DNA of 64,000 bases. Source: Rhodobacteraceae bacterium Alg238-R152 (GTDB lineage Bacteria > Pseudomonadota > Alphaproteobacteria > Rhodobacterales > Rhodobacteraceae). The notes beneath the pieces were generated by a model. The model was given only the letters and a program-made list of their open reading frames with translations, was not told the DNA's origin and ran no database searches. Each line of letters starts with the position of its first letter. Positions within the stretch are counted from its first letter, which is position 1. The translations under genes and the position numbers were made by a program. The stretch is from NCBI GenBank assembly GCA_900537125.1, contig UNRJ01000002.1, forward strand, positions 434,001 through 498,000. Direction: 5' to 3'. Positions 52,043 through 60,154 of the stretch are shown here, in pieces.

Positions 52043-54009
52043 TCCCGGCGCTTGGTGAAGTAATCCTCGGACGTGCGGACTTGTGGACGCTCGTCGCCTG
52101 CAAACGGATTGTTTTGCTGATGGAACTGCGCGTTCACGCGGCAATCGTCACACATGCGGATCATCCGGGCGGCGTCTGAGGTGGCAAACATGGCGTGCTT
52201 GCCTTCGAGCTTCTCAACAATGCGATCGATGGTGGATTTCACCCCAAATGGCGTGCCGCATTCAATGCAGTCAAACGGCTCTTCTTCATGCACAACCTGC
52301 TGGGACAACGCGGCGTCTGAAGTGTTCATCTGGGGCACCAAGGAGATGGCGTTTTCCGGGCAGACATGAGTGCAGAGGCCACATTGCAGGCAGGCGTCTT
52401 CCTGAAAGCGCAGCTGCGGTTTGTCCGGGTTGTCCCCCAAAGCGCCGGCGGGGCAGAGCGACGCGCAGGAGAGGCAGAGCGTACAGGCGTCCTTGTCGAC
52501 TAGCACCGCGCCGTAAGGGGCGTTTTCAGGCAAAGGCAGAGGCGCGTCTAGGTCGCCATGCAGCGCCTTGACTGCAAGGCGGGTGACTTGCCGGCGGTTG
52601 CCAAGTGGCAGGATGGGCGCGGTGGGCTCAAGCTCGCTGGTGGCGCCATAGAGCGCATCACAGAGTGCGGTTGGTTCTTGTGGGTCAAGGATGCGTAGCA
52701 CATTGGCGTCGCCGCTGAGGGCTTGTGCCAACAGGAGTTCGCTGTCCAGTGCACCCCGGTCAGTGGTTGGAGCCGCAAGCACATCAACACCGGCAAACCC
52801 GCTGGCAAGGGCGGCGAGCATTTCGGTGTGGCCAAAGCCGCTGACACGCTCCAGACCCATCGGGATGACTTTGGCGGGCAATCCGCGATCATGGCGTGCC
52901 GCCAGTGCGATCAGCTCAGCGCCAAAATTGCGGTCGTGCACCAAGAGGCGCGGGGCTTCGCCACCAGCTGTGCGGTAGGCTTCCGCCATGGCATTGATGC
53001 GGGCGAAGAGTGCGCTGACCGGTGGGTCATCATAGGTGATGGCGCCAGATGGGCAGAGCGCGGCACAGGAGCCACAGCCAGCGCAGATGTTGGGATCAAT
53101 GTCGATGTGGTCGCCCGCAGGCCGGATCGCCGAAGTTGGGCAAACATCCAGGCATTTGGAACACCCGGTCTGTTCTGCACGGGAGTGGGCACAGATGCTG
53201 GGTTCCAGAGATAGGTAGAGTGGTTTCTCAAAGGTGCCAACCAGGTGGGAGGCCTCCAAGATGGCAGCATGGGTGGCGGGCAAGCTTTTGGGGTCTGCCA
53301 GCAGATAGCCTTCGCGTTTTTCAGGCGCGGGGAAAAGCGGTGTCTCACCACGCAGGTCAAGCAGGATGTCACAGGTGGTCTTGGCACCGTTGCGCGGCTC
53401 GCCAAAGGTTGCTGCGCCGCGTCCGGACGAGTCCACTTGTTGCAGTGCGTCGATTTCAACGGTGAAATTTCCAAGCGCACCGGCGGCTTTTTTCAACTGT
53501 CCGGCGACCACGTCAAAGTCGCGATCTTCCGGGGCGTCGGTTCCGGGGGCCAAAAGCACGGTGACGCTCAGAAAATCTTTCAACTGACGCGCGGCGGCGA
53601 GAGCAACTTCTTCCTGCCCAACAATCAGGCAGAGGCCTTCGGAGGTGATGTCGAAAGTTTTGGTGGCCGGAGAGATCCGCAAACCGTCTGCCAAAAGAGC
53701 GGCAGATTTGGGGCCAGCCTCTGCGCCTTCATCTGACCAAGCCGCGCGATCACGCAGATCGACAAAGGTTGGTTCGGGTAGGGACAATTCGTCCACCAAT
53801 TCGGCGAAAAAACTCTGTTCCTGGGTGCAGGTGACACAGGTCGTCGTGGGGTCTTCTGCGGACTGCAAAAGCTGTGCAGCGGTTTGCATCTCGGCCGCGC
53901 CATGGGGGGTGTTCACTTTGGAGCATTGTACCGTGCCAACAGAGTCGAAGCCTTCTGTATTCAATGACATACTTTTCGAACAGTTACATAAAATCAATGT
54001 CTTAGACAT
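52036..54009 (-). CDS. Large 4Fe-4S protein of the formate dehydrogenase locus
   Basis: This 657-residue protein carries several ferredoxin clusters: CSKCLDVCPTSAI and CAGCGSCAALCPSGAI near the middle, CTLCLSCASLCPAGAL and CLQCGLCTHVCPENAI in the last fifth, and CIECG with CDDCR near the C-terminus. Short Cys motifs also occur near the N-terminus (CNCSK, CVTC). There is no clear signal peptide, so it is probably cytoplasmic. Proteins of this kind occur in FDH regions of related bacteria and may supply or receive electrons. Start at 54009 follows GGGAGG. Its stop overlaps the cytochrome c gene by seven bases. Confidence 0.75.
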   Translation of the reverse strand: MSKTLILCNCSKSMSLNTEGFDSVGTVQCSKVNTPHGAAEMQTAAQLLQSAEDPTTTCVTCTQEQSFFAELVDELSLPEPTFVDLRDRAAWSDEGAEAGPKSAALLADGLRISPATKTFDITSEGLCLIVGQEEVALAAARQLKDFLSVTVLLAPGTDAPEDRDFDVVAGQLKKAAGALGNFTVEIDALQQVDSSGRGAATFGEPRNGAKTTCDILLDLRGETPLFPAPEKREGYLLADPKSLPATHAAILEASHLVGTFEKPLYLSLEPSICAHSRAEQTGCSKCLDVCPTSAIRPAGDHIDIDPNICAGCGSCAALCPSGAITYDDPPVSALFARINAMAEAYRTAGGEAPRLLVHDRNFGAELIALAARHDRGLPAKVIPMGLERVSGFGHTEMLAALASGFAGVDVLAAPTTDRGALDSELLLAQALSGDANVLRILDPQEPTALCDALYGATSELEPTAPILPLGNRRQVTRLAVKALHGDLDAPLPLPENAPYGAVLVDKDACTLCLSCASLCPAGALGDNPDKPQLRFQEDACLQCGLCTHVCPENAISLVPQMNTSDAALSQQVVHEEEPFDCIECGTPFGVKSTIDRIVEKLEGKHAMFATSDAARMIRMCDDCRVNAQFHQQNNPFAGDERPQVRTSEDYFTKRRDH

Positions 54010-54341
54010 GATTTCCTCCCAGAAAATACCCCCAAGAAGGGGTGAAGATTTGCGTCAGAAATGCATGTTTCTGCTTCTGCGTAAAGCCCTGGGTCGTCGC
54101 CGAATCACCGGAATCTGGCTGCCTGTAAAACCAAGTGATTCTATTGGTTTTTGGGGGATGTGGACAATCTGTCCATGCGTGACGCTACGGTAAGATTTGA
54201 TGGTCCAAAATGTCTAGTTTTTCGCGCAAAATGACGTGGTTTTGCGTTTTCCTTTGGCAAGGCTCAGGAAAGCGCCGAAGTTAAAGGTGCTTGCGAAAAA
54301 AATTTCTGACGAATGCGCAGGCACGGGAGGAATACGAAATC
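54010..54341. promoter_or_regulatory. Divergent promoter region Fe-S protein / DUF3305-FDH
   Basis: No gene is seen in these 332 bases. They hold TGGACA-ATC-TGTCCA (54161-54175, perfect 6-base arms), TCCAAAATGTC at 54204, CGCAAAA-N8-TTTTGCG at 54225-54246 and ACCCC-CAAGAA-GGGGT at 54028-54043 in the leader of the Fe-S gene. GTGGACAAT and CAAAATGAC are shared with the dctP/tup promoter region. No -24/-12 (GG-N10-GC) site was found, in line with the activator at the end of the window lacking the sigma-54 contact motif. Confidence 0.55.
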
Positions 54342-54899
54342 ATGCGCCAAGCGCCGGTATCATTGCCTTTGGGCATCGTGATCCGCAGAACGCCCTCGGC
54401 CAACCGTTGGGCGAAATTTGCGTGGCAAGCTGTTGGCGTGCTCCCCGGTGCCGCCCAGGCTGATTGGCGTGTGATGCGCGAAGAAGAGGGGGCGGTGGAA
54501 TTCCATGCCGCCACCGTGCCGCTTGAATTGTGGCACACCGATACCGAAGCCTATCTGACCACCCTAACGGCCCGTGTGCCGTCGATTGGTGTGGTGATGC
54601 GCGAAGCGGAAGATGGTGATGCGGAGCGCCCCTATGAGGTGTTGTTGGCAACGGCCTCGGCTTTTGAATTTCAGGATTATGCTGATAGCGGCGAAGAGCT
54701 GCTGGAACTGGTACCCATGCCCGAAGGGCTGGTCGCCTTCCTGCGCGATTTTGTGGAAGAGCACCACGAAGAAGAGATTTTTGTGAAACGTCGCCGCGAC
54801 AAAACGCGGACTGATCTGGTCGAAGATGGGCGCGGTGATGCGCGTATTTCCCAGATATCTGACGTGTACCGCGCACCGCGCACCGGGAGGCCAAATTGA
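54342..54899 (+). CDS. DUF3305 domain protein
   Basis: The 185-residue cytoplasmic protein begins MRQAPVSLPLGIVIRRT and contains TVPLELWHTDTEAYLTTL and EELLELVPMPEGLVAFLRDF, typical for DUF3305, a family found beside DUF3306 in FDH loci. It is unlike any enzyme that I know; an accessory role in FDH maturation is inferred. ATG 54342 follows GGGAGGA at 54325. The stop overlaps the TTG start of DUF3306 (TTGA). Confidence 0.8.
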   Translation: MRQAPVSLPLGIVIRRTPSANRWAKFAWQAVGVLPGAAQADWRVMREEEGAVEFHAATVPLELWHTDTEAYLTTLTARVPSIGVVMREAEDGDAERPYEVLLATASAFEFQDYADSGEELLELVPMPEGLVAFLRDFVEEHHEEEIFVKRRRDKTRTDLVEDGRGDARISQISDVYRAPRTGRPN

Positions 54900-55555
54900 G
54901 CCGCGGTGGGGATTTCTGGGCACGTCGTAAGGCGGGCGTTGCGGCGGAAGCTGAAGCCGAAGTTGTGGCCGTTGAGAAGGCAGAGCTGGCGCAGGCCCAT
55001 GCCGAGCTCGAAGACAAGTCTGACGCCGAGATTTTGGCGGAATTGGATCTGCCGGACCCGGATGGGCTTGAAAAAGGCGATGACTTTTCGGTGTTTCTGG
55101 AAAAAGCCGTGCCGGAGCGCATTCGTCGGCGGGCATTGCGGAAGCTGTGGTTGAGCAATCCAGTGTTGGCTAACATCGACGAGCTTGTGGACTACGGTGA
55201 AGATTTCACCGACAGCGCCATGGCCGTTGAGGCGATACAGACCACCTATCAGGTGGGCAAAGGCATGCTGGCGCATGTGAAAGAGATGGCGCGGCAGGAA
55301 GAAGAGGCGCAAGCCTTGGCCGAAGGGCGCGTCTCGCCGGAAGAGTTTGAGGTGCCAACTGAGGCAACTTTGGTTGAGAGCTCTGACGAGGGCGAAGAGA
55401 CCGAAGCAGTAGTGGTTGCGCCAATCGACGTGGTGGCCGAAGCTGAGGCTCCTACTGAACCATTCCCTGACGCGGAGGCGCTCCCTGTGGCCCCTTTGCG
55501 TCGCCGTATGCGGTTTGACTTTGCCGCATCAGAAACGACTGAAGAGAGGGCATAG
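54896..55555 (+). CDS. DUF3306 domain protein
   Basis: The 219-residue protein starts SRGGDFWARRKAGVAAEAEA; its middle LRKLWLSNPVLANIDELVDYG is the recognisable DUF3306 core. The C-terminal third is very acidic and low in complexity (Glu/Ala-rich). The start codon is TTG at 54896, inside the TTGA overlap with DUF3305, with GGGAGG five bases upstream. It is paired with DUF3305 in FDH loci of alphaproteobacteria; the function is not known. Confidence 0.8.
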   Translation: MSRGGDFWARRKAGVAAEAEAEVVAVEKAELAQAHAELEDKSDAEILAELDLPDPDGLEKGDDFSVFLEKAVPERIRRRALRKLWLSNPVLANIDELVDYGEDFTDSAMAVEAIQTTYQVGKGMLAHVKEMARQEEEAQALAEGRVSPEEFEVPTEATLVESSDEGEETEAVVVAPIDVVAEAEAPTEPFPDAEALPVAPLRRRMRFDFAASETTEERA

Positions 55556-55557
55556 CG

Positions 55558-56166
55558 ATGAGCCAAGCCGTCACCGACACCCACGTTGCCGAAGAGGATC
55601 TGCTGCGCGCGGATCTTTATGATTTTCTGGCCGCCCTTTTGGCCAACCCGCCGAGCAAAGACCTGTTGCAACATGCCGCCGCGTTGGGCGGGGATGAGAG
55701 CGATCTTGGGCAAGCGATCAGCACTCTGGCGCGGGTTGCCAAAGCGACCAATGCCGCCGCAGTGGAAACCGAGTTCAACGCGCTGTTCATTGGCCTTGGC
55801 CGTGGCGAGCTGATGCCGTTTGCCTCCTACTATCTGACGGGCTTTTTGAACGAAAAACCGCTGGCCAGCCTGCGGGCGGATATGGCGGCGTTGCGGATCA
55901 CCCGCGCGCCAAACGTGTATGAACCGGAAGATAACATCGCCAGCTTGCTGGAGATGATGGCGGGCATGATCCGTGGCCGCTTTGGCGAGCCGGTGCCGCT
56001 GCAAAAGCAAAAAGATTTCTTCTTCACCCATATCGCCGCTTGGGCGGAGCACTTCTTCTCCGATTTGGAAGCGGCGCAAAATTCGGTGCTCTACGCGCCG
56101 GTGGGCACGGTGGGCAAAGCCTTCCTCGAAATTGAAACACAGGCGTTCCGCATGGGGGCGGAGTAA
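55558..56166 (+). CDS. TorD/DmsD-family molecular chaperone for formate dehydrogenase
   Basis: This 202-residue all-helical protein has the TorD-type segments ADLYDFLAALLANPPSKDLL, FNALFIGLGRGELMPFASYY and VYEPEDNIASLLEMMAGMIR, where the EPEDNI motif is typical of the family. It binds the Tat signal and cofactor site of a molybdoenzyme until assembly is complete. It lies two genes before fdh3A, which has a Tat signal, so that is its likely client. Confidence 0.85.
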   Translation: MSQAVTDTHVAEEDLLRADLYDFLAALLANPPSKDLLQHAAALGGDESDLGQAISTLARVAKATNAAAVETEFNALFIGLGRGELMPFASYYLTGFLNEKPLASLRADMAALRITRAPNVYEPEDNIASLLEMMAGMIRGRFGEPVPLQKQKDFFFTHIAAWAEHFFSDLEAAQNSVLYAPVGTVGKAFLEIETQAFRMGAE

Positions 56167-56217
56167 ACGTCACTTGAAACCGTCGGACCCCGACCGACCC
56201 AAAACAAGGAGCTCGCC

Positions 56218-56409
56218 ATGAGCAAGCCAGAAGAAAAAGGTGCCAGCCGGCGCGATTTTCTGAAGCTCGCAACAGCAGCAGCCCCGGCAGCCGCAGCAGT
56301 GGTTGCCATGTCGCCACAAGCGGCAGAGGCACAGCCAGCTGATTTGTCCCGCACAGAGATGCAGGACACCGCGCACACCCGCGCTTACCTCGACAGCGCC
56401 CGGTTCTGA
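56218..56409 (+). CDS. Small Tat-signal peptide of the FDH locus
   Basis: The 63-residue product consists mostly of a Tat signal: SRRDFLKLATAAAPAAAAVV and a cleavage-type end AAEA, followed by only about 25 residues (QPADLSRTEMQDTAHTRAYL). AAGGAG precedes the start. After export only a short peptide would remain. Such genes sit between the chaperone and FDH alpha in related bacteria. Its role is unknown; a subunit or assembly factor is possible. Confidence 0.75.
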   Translation: MSKPEEKGASRRDFLKLATAAAPAAAAVVAMSPQAAEAQPADLSRTEMQDTAHTRAYLDSARF

Positions 56410-56430
56410 TCGGACGTTATCACACCCGCC

Positions 56431-56470
56431 CCCGACCACTGGTTGCGTGACGCCCACCGGTCGGGATTTT
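56431..56470 (+). promoter_or_regulatory. Hairpin between the Tat peptide gene and fdh3A
   Basis: CCCGACC and GGTCGGG pair over a 21-base loop and are followed by ATTTTGAG. The short T run suggests a weak terminator or attenuator inside the operon, 50 bases before the fdh3A start. Confidence 0.45.
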
Positions 56471-56519
56471 GAGACTAACCGAGCCAGCCTCGACGAACGG
56501 GGCAGCAAGGGAGGAAAGA

Positions 56520-59414
56520 ATGCTAAGGAAAAAGACCAACGGGGTTGCGCGACGCCCCCAGCGGACAAGTATCCTGTCTGTCGCAGCTGAAAAAGCTGTG
56601 GATCGACGCACATTTTTGCGTGGATCCGGTCTCGCCATTGGTGGACTGGCAGCGATTGGTGCCACCGGTGGCACCGTTACTCAGGCGCAGGCGCAAGACG
56701 CCGCAAATACTGCCGTTCAAACCATCAAATCCGTATGTACCCACTGTTCTGTGGGTTGTACCGTTGTGGCCGAAGTTCAAAGCGGTGTCTGGATCGGGCA
56801 AGAGCCTGGTTGGGACAGCCCGTTTAACCTCGGCGCCCACTGTGCCAAAGGCGCATCGGTGCGTGAACACGCCCACGGTGAACGCCGCCTGAAGTACCCT
56901 ATGAAAAAAGAGGGTGGTGAGTGGAAGCGTATTAGCTGGGAACAGGCGATCGACGAGATCGGCGACGGCATGAACCAGATCCGCGAAGAAAGCGGCCCTG
57001 ACAGTGTTTATTGGCTGGGTTCAGCCAAGCACAACAACGAGCAGGCGTATCTGTTCCGCAAGTTTGCGGCCTATTGGGGCACAAACAACGTGGATCACCA
57101 GGCGCGTATCTGTCACTCCACCACAGTTGCGGGCGTTGCGAACACATGGGGCTACGGCGCCATGACCAACTCCTACAACGACATCCACAACTCCAAAGCC
57201 ATCTTCATCATTGGCGGCAACCCGGCCGAAGCCCACCCGGTTTCCCTGTTGCACGTGCTGCGCGCGAAAGAGCGCAACAACGCACCGTTGATCGTGTGTG
57301 ACCCACGCTTTACGCGTACGGCGGCCCACGCAGATGAATATGTGCGCTTCCGTCCCGGCACCGATGTGGCGCTGGTGTGGGGCATTCTGTGGCACATCTT
57401 CGAAAACGGTTGGGAAGACAAAGAGTTCATCCGCACCCGTGTTTGGGGCATGGACCAGATCCGTGACGAAGTGCGCAGCTGGAACCCAGAAGAAGTGGAA
57501 CGCGTGACCGGTGCTCCTGGTGAGCAACTGCGTCGTGTGGCACGTCAGCTGGTGAACAACCGTCCCGGCACCGTCATCTGGTGCATGGGTGGTACGCAGC
57601 ACACCAACGGTAACAACAACACCCGCGCGTACTGCATTCTGCAGTTGGCCCTTGGCAACATGGGCACCGAGGGTGGTGGTACCAACATCTTCCGTGGCCA
57701 CGACAACGTACAAGGCGCTACCGACCTTGGCGTGTTGAGCCACACCCTGCCAGGCTACTATGGCCTGTCCAAAGGCGCTTGGGCGCACTGGGGACGTGTG
57801 TGGGAAGAAGATGGTGAATGGCTGAATGGTCAGTTTGCCAAAACCACCGGTGCCGACGGCAAAGAGAAGTCGCTTCAGAACCTCACCGGTATTCCGGTGT
57901 CACGCTGGATCGATGGTGTTCTGGAAGATCCAGAGAACATGGACAACCCGGACAAAGTCCGTGCCATGGTGCTTTGGGGCCACGCGCCAAACTCTCAGAC
58001 CCGTGGTCGCGAGATGAAAACCGCGATGGAAAAGCTGGACATGCTGGTCGTTGTTGACCCGTATCCAACTGTTTCCGCTGTGCTTCATGACCGCACCGAC
58101 GGCGTCTATCTGTTGCCAGCCTGTACGCAGTTTGAGACCCGTGGGTCTGTGACGGCGTCCAACCGCTCGCTTCAGTGGCGTGACGAAGTGGTGGCACCGC
58201 TCTTTGAGAGCAAGCCGGACCATGAGATCATGGGCATGTTCGCCAACAAGTTTGGCTGGGCTGATCGCTTCTTCCGCAATATCGAGATGGAAGACGAAAA
58301 CACACCCAACATTGAAAGCGTTACGCGCGAGTTCAATCGAGGTATGTGGACCATCGGTTACACCGGTCAGACGCCTGAGCGCATCAAGAAGCACATGGCA
58401 AACCAGCACACCTTTGACCGCACCACGCTGCGCGCTAACGGTGGCCCTGCAGATGGTGACTACTACGGTCTGCCATGGCCATGCTGGGGTGACGAGGAAC
58501 TGAACCACCCGGGCACACCAAACCTCTATGACATGTCCAAACGTGTCTCCGAGGGTGGTTTGACCTTCCGTGCCCGCTTTGGTGTGGAACGTGATGGCCA
58601 GAACCTCTTGGCTGAAGGTGTCGCAAGCTTGGATTCTGAGATCCAGGACGGCTATCCAGAGTTCACCATGCAGATGCTGATGGACCTTGGTTGGGACGGC
58701 GACCTGACGGATGAAGAGCGTGCCTCCATTGAGGCTGTGGCTGGTCCAAAGACCAACTGGAAAACCGACCTTTCCGGCGGTATCCAGCGGGTTGCGATCA
58801 AACACGAGTGTGCGCCGTTTGGTAATGCCAAGGCCCGTGCCGTTGTGTGGACATTCCCGGATCCGGTGCCGCTGCACCGCGAACCGCTGTACACACCGCG
58901 TCGTGACTTGGTTGAGGACTACCCGACCTATGAGGATCGGAAATTCTACCGTCTGCCAACCATGTATGCCTCCATCCAGAAGAACGACTTCAGCAAGGAT
59001 TACCCAATCATCCTGACGTCCGGTCGACTGGTGGAATACGAAGGTGGTGGTGAAGAGACCCGCTCCAACCCATGGCTGGCCGAACTGCAGCAGGACATGT
59101 TTGTTGAGATCAACCCGCGTGACGCGAATGATCTTGGCATCCGTGACCGGTCACAGGTTTGGGTCGAAGGCCCAGAGGGCGGCAAGGTCAAAGTTATGGC
59201 CATGCTCACCAACCGGGTTGGCGAAGGTGTTGCCTTCATGCCGTTCCACTTTGGTGGTCACTTCGAAGGGAAGGATCTGCGGGACAAATACCCAGCAGGC
59301 GCCGACCCATATGTGTTGGGCGAAAGCACCAATACGGCACAAACCTATGGCTATGACAGCGTGACTCAGATGCAAGAGACCAAGACCACTCTTTGCAAAA
59401 TCTGGGCAGCTTAA
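56520..59414 (+). CDS. fdh3A: Formate dehydrogenase alpha subunit (FDH3 type, Mo/W-bis-PGD)
   Basis: The 964-residue subunit oxidises formate to CO2. It has a Tat signal (DRRTFLRGSGLAIGG), a [4Fe-4S] site SVCTHCSVGCTVV through AHCAKGA, and the active-site segment QARICHSTTVAGVANTWGYG. Cys198 stands where E. coli FdnG has selenocysteine, followed by His199. The C-terminal part ends with a molybdopterin-dinucleotide domain (LTSGRLVEYEGGGEETRSNP). Start at 56520 follows GGAGGAAAG. The protein is exported, so FDH works on the periplasmic side. The fdh3 name follows the Methylobacterium FDH3 operon. Confidence 0.93.
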   Translation: MLRKKTNGVARRPQRTSILSVAAEKAVDRRTFLRGSGLAIGGLAAIGATGGTVTQAQAQDAANTAVQTIKSVCTHCSVGCTVVAEVQSGVWIGQEPGWDSPFNLGAHCAKGASVREHAHGERRLKYPMKKEGGEWKRISWEQAIDEIGDGMNQIREESGPDSVYWLGSAKHNNEQAYLFRKFAAYWGTNNVDHQARICHSTTVAGVANTWGYGAMTNSYNDIHNSKAIFIIGGNPAEAHPVSLLHVLRAKERNNAPLIVCDPRFTRTAAHADEYVRFRPGTDVALVWGILWHIFENGWEDKEFIRTRVWGMDQIRDEVRSWNPEEVERVTGAPGEQLRRVARQLVNNRPGTVIWCMGGTQHTNGNNNTRAYCILQLALGNMGTEGGGTNIFRGHDNVQGATDLGVLSHTLPGYYGLSKGAWAHWGRVWEEDGEWLNGQFAKTTGADGKEKSLQNLTGIPVSRWIDGVLEDPENMDNPDKVRAMVLWGHAPNSQTRGREMKTAMEKLDMLVVVDPYPTVSAVLHDRTDGVYLLPACTQFETRGSVTASNRSLQWRDEVVAPLFESKPDHEIMGMFANKFGWADRFFRNIEMEDENTPNIESVTREFNRGMWTIGYTGQTPERIKKHMANQHTFDRTTLRANGGPADGDYYGLPWPCWGDEELNHPGTPNLYDMSKRVSEGGLTFRARFGVERDGQNLLAEGVASLDSEIQDGYPEFTMQMLMDLGWDGDLTDEERASIEAVAGPKTNWKTDLSGGIQRVAIKHECAPFGNAKARAVVWTFPDPVPLHREPLYTPRRDLVEDYPTYEDRKFYRLPTMYASIQKNDFSKDYPIILTSGRLVEYEGGGEETRSNPWLAELQQDMFVEINPRDANDLGIRDRSQVWVEGPEGGKVKVMAMLTNRVGEGVAFMPFHFGGHFEGKDLRDKYPAGADPYVLGESTNTAQTYGYDSVTQMQETKTTLCKIWAA

Positions 59415-59426
59415 GGAGAGAGAGAA

Positions 59427-60020
59427 ATGGCAAGAGCAAAGTTTCTCTGTGACGCAGAACGCTGCATCGAATGCAACGCCTGTGTAACGGCCTGTAAGAA
59501 CGAGCACGAGGTGCCTTGGGGCATCAACCGGCGCCGTGTTGTCACCATCAACGACGGCAACCCGGGTGAGCGTTCGATCTCGGTAGCATGTATGCACTGT
59601 TCCGATGCGCCTTGTATGGCCGTGTGTCCGGTGGATTGCTTCTACCAGAACGAAGAAGGTGTCGTGCTGCACTCCAAAGACCTCTGCATTGGCTGTGGTT
59701 ACTGCTTCTACGCGTGTCCGTTTGGTGCGCCGCAGTATCCGCAGGCCGGCAACTTTGGCAGCCGTGGCAAGATGGACAAGTGTACCTTCTGTGCCGGAGG
59801 CCCAGAGGAGAACCACTCCAACGCGGAATTCTCCAAATACGGCCGCAACCGGATTGCAGAAGGCAAACTGCCACTCTGCGCCGAGATGTGTTCCACCAAA
59901 GCGCTGCTGGCGGGTGACGGGGACGTTGTGTCCGCGATCTACCGTGAGCGTGTGGTGGCACGCGGCTTTGGTTCCGGTGCATGGGGCTGGGGTACAGCCT
60001 ACGAACAGAAAGGCGGCTAA
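59427..60020 (+). CDS. fdh3B: Formate dehydrogenase beta subunit (FDH3 type, four [4Fe-4S])
   Basis: The 197-residue electron-transfer subunit has four ferredoxin Cys groups: CIECNACVTACKNEHEVPWG, CMHCSDAPCMAVCPVDCF, CIGCGYCFYACPFGAPQYP, and CTFCAGG with a distant CAEMC. It passes electrons from the alpha subunit to the cytochrome b gamma subunit. It lacks its own signal peptide and would be co-exported with alpha. It begins 12 bases after fdh3A with AGGAGAG upstream. Confidence 0.93.
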   Translation: MARAKFLCDAERCIECNACVTACKNEHEVPWGINRRRVVTINDGNPGERSISVACMHCSDAPCMAVCPVDCFYQNEEGVVLHSKDLCIGCGYCFYACPFGAPQYPQAGNFGSRGKMDKCTFCAGGPEENHSNAEFSKYGRNRIAEGKLPLCAEMCSTKALLAGDGDVVSAIYRERVVARGFGSGAWGWGTAYEQKGG

Positions 60021-60037
60021 AGCCGAGCTTTCAATTG

Positions 60038-60065
60038 TTGGCGGCGCGACATCTCGCGCCGCCAA
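60038..60065 (+). promoter_or_regulatory. Perfect 12-base hairpin between fdh3B and fdh3C
   Basis: TTGGCGGCGCGA and TCGCGCCGCCAA enclose CATC; further pairing outside is possible. It starts 18 bases after the fdh3B stop and has no T run, so it is more likely a message-stabilising or processing hairpin than a full terminator. It would make the amounts of subunits differ. Confidence 0.6.
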
Positions 60066-60154
60066 TACATTAGACACAACGGTCTCAAACGAGATGCGGT
60101 GGCTTTCCGTGCGGGAAAGGGCCGCTATTTGACTATTCAAACATCGAGGATGTG

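Noticed and set aside
54291..54341. Longer DUF3305 start at 54291
   Set aside because: No ribosome site lies before it, whereas GGGAGGA precedes ATG 54342.
57111..57113. Possible selenocysteine codon at the FDH active site
   Set aside because: The codon is TGT (Cys198), not TGA, and the frame reads on normally; the enzyme is the cysteine type.
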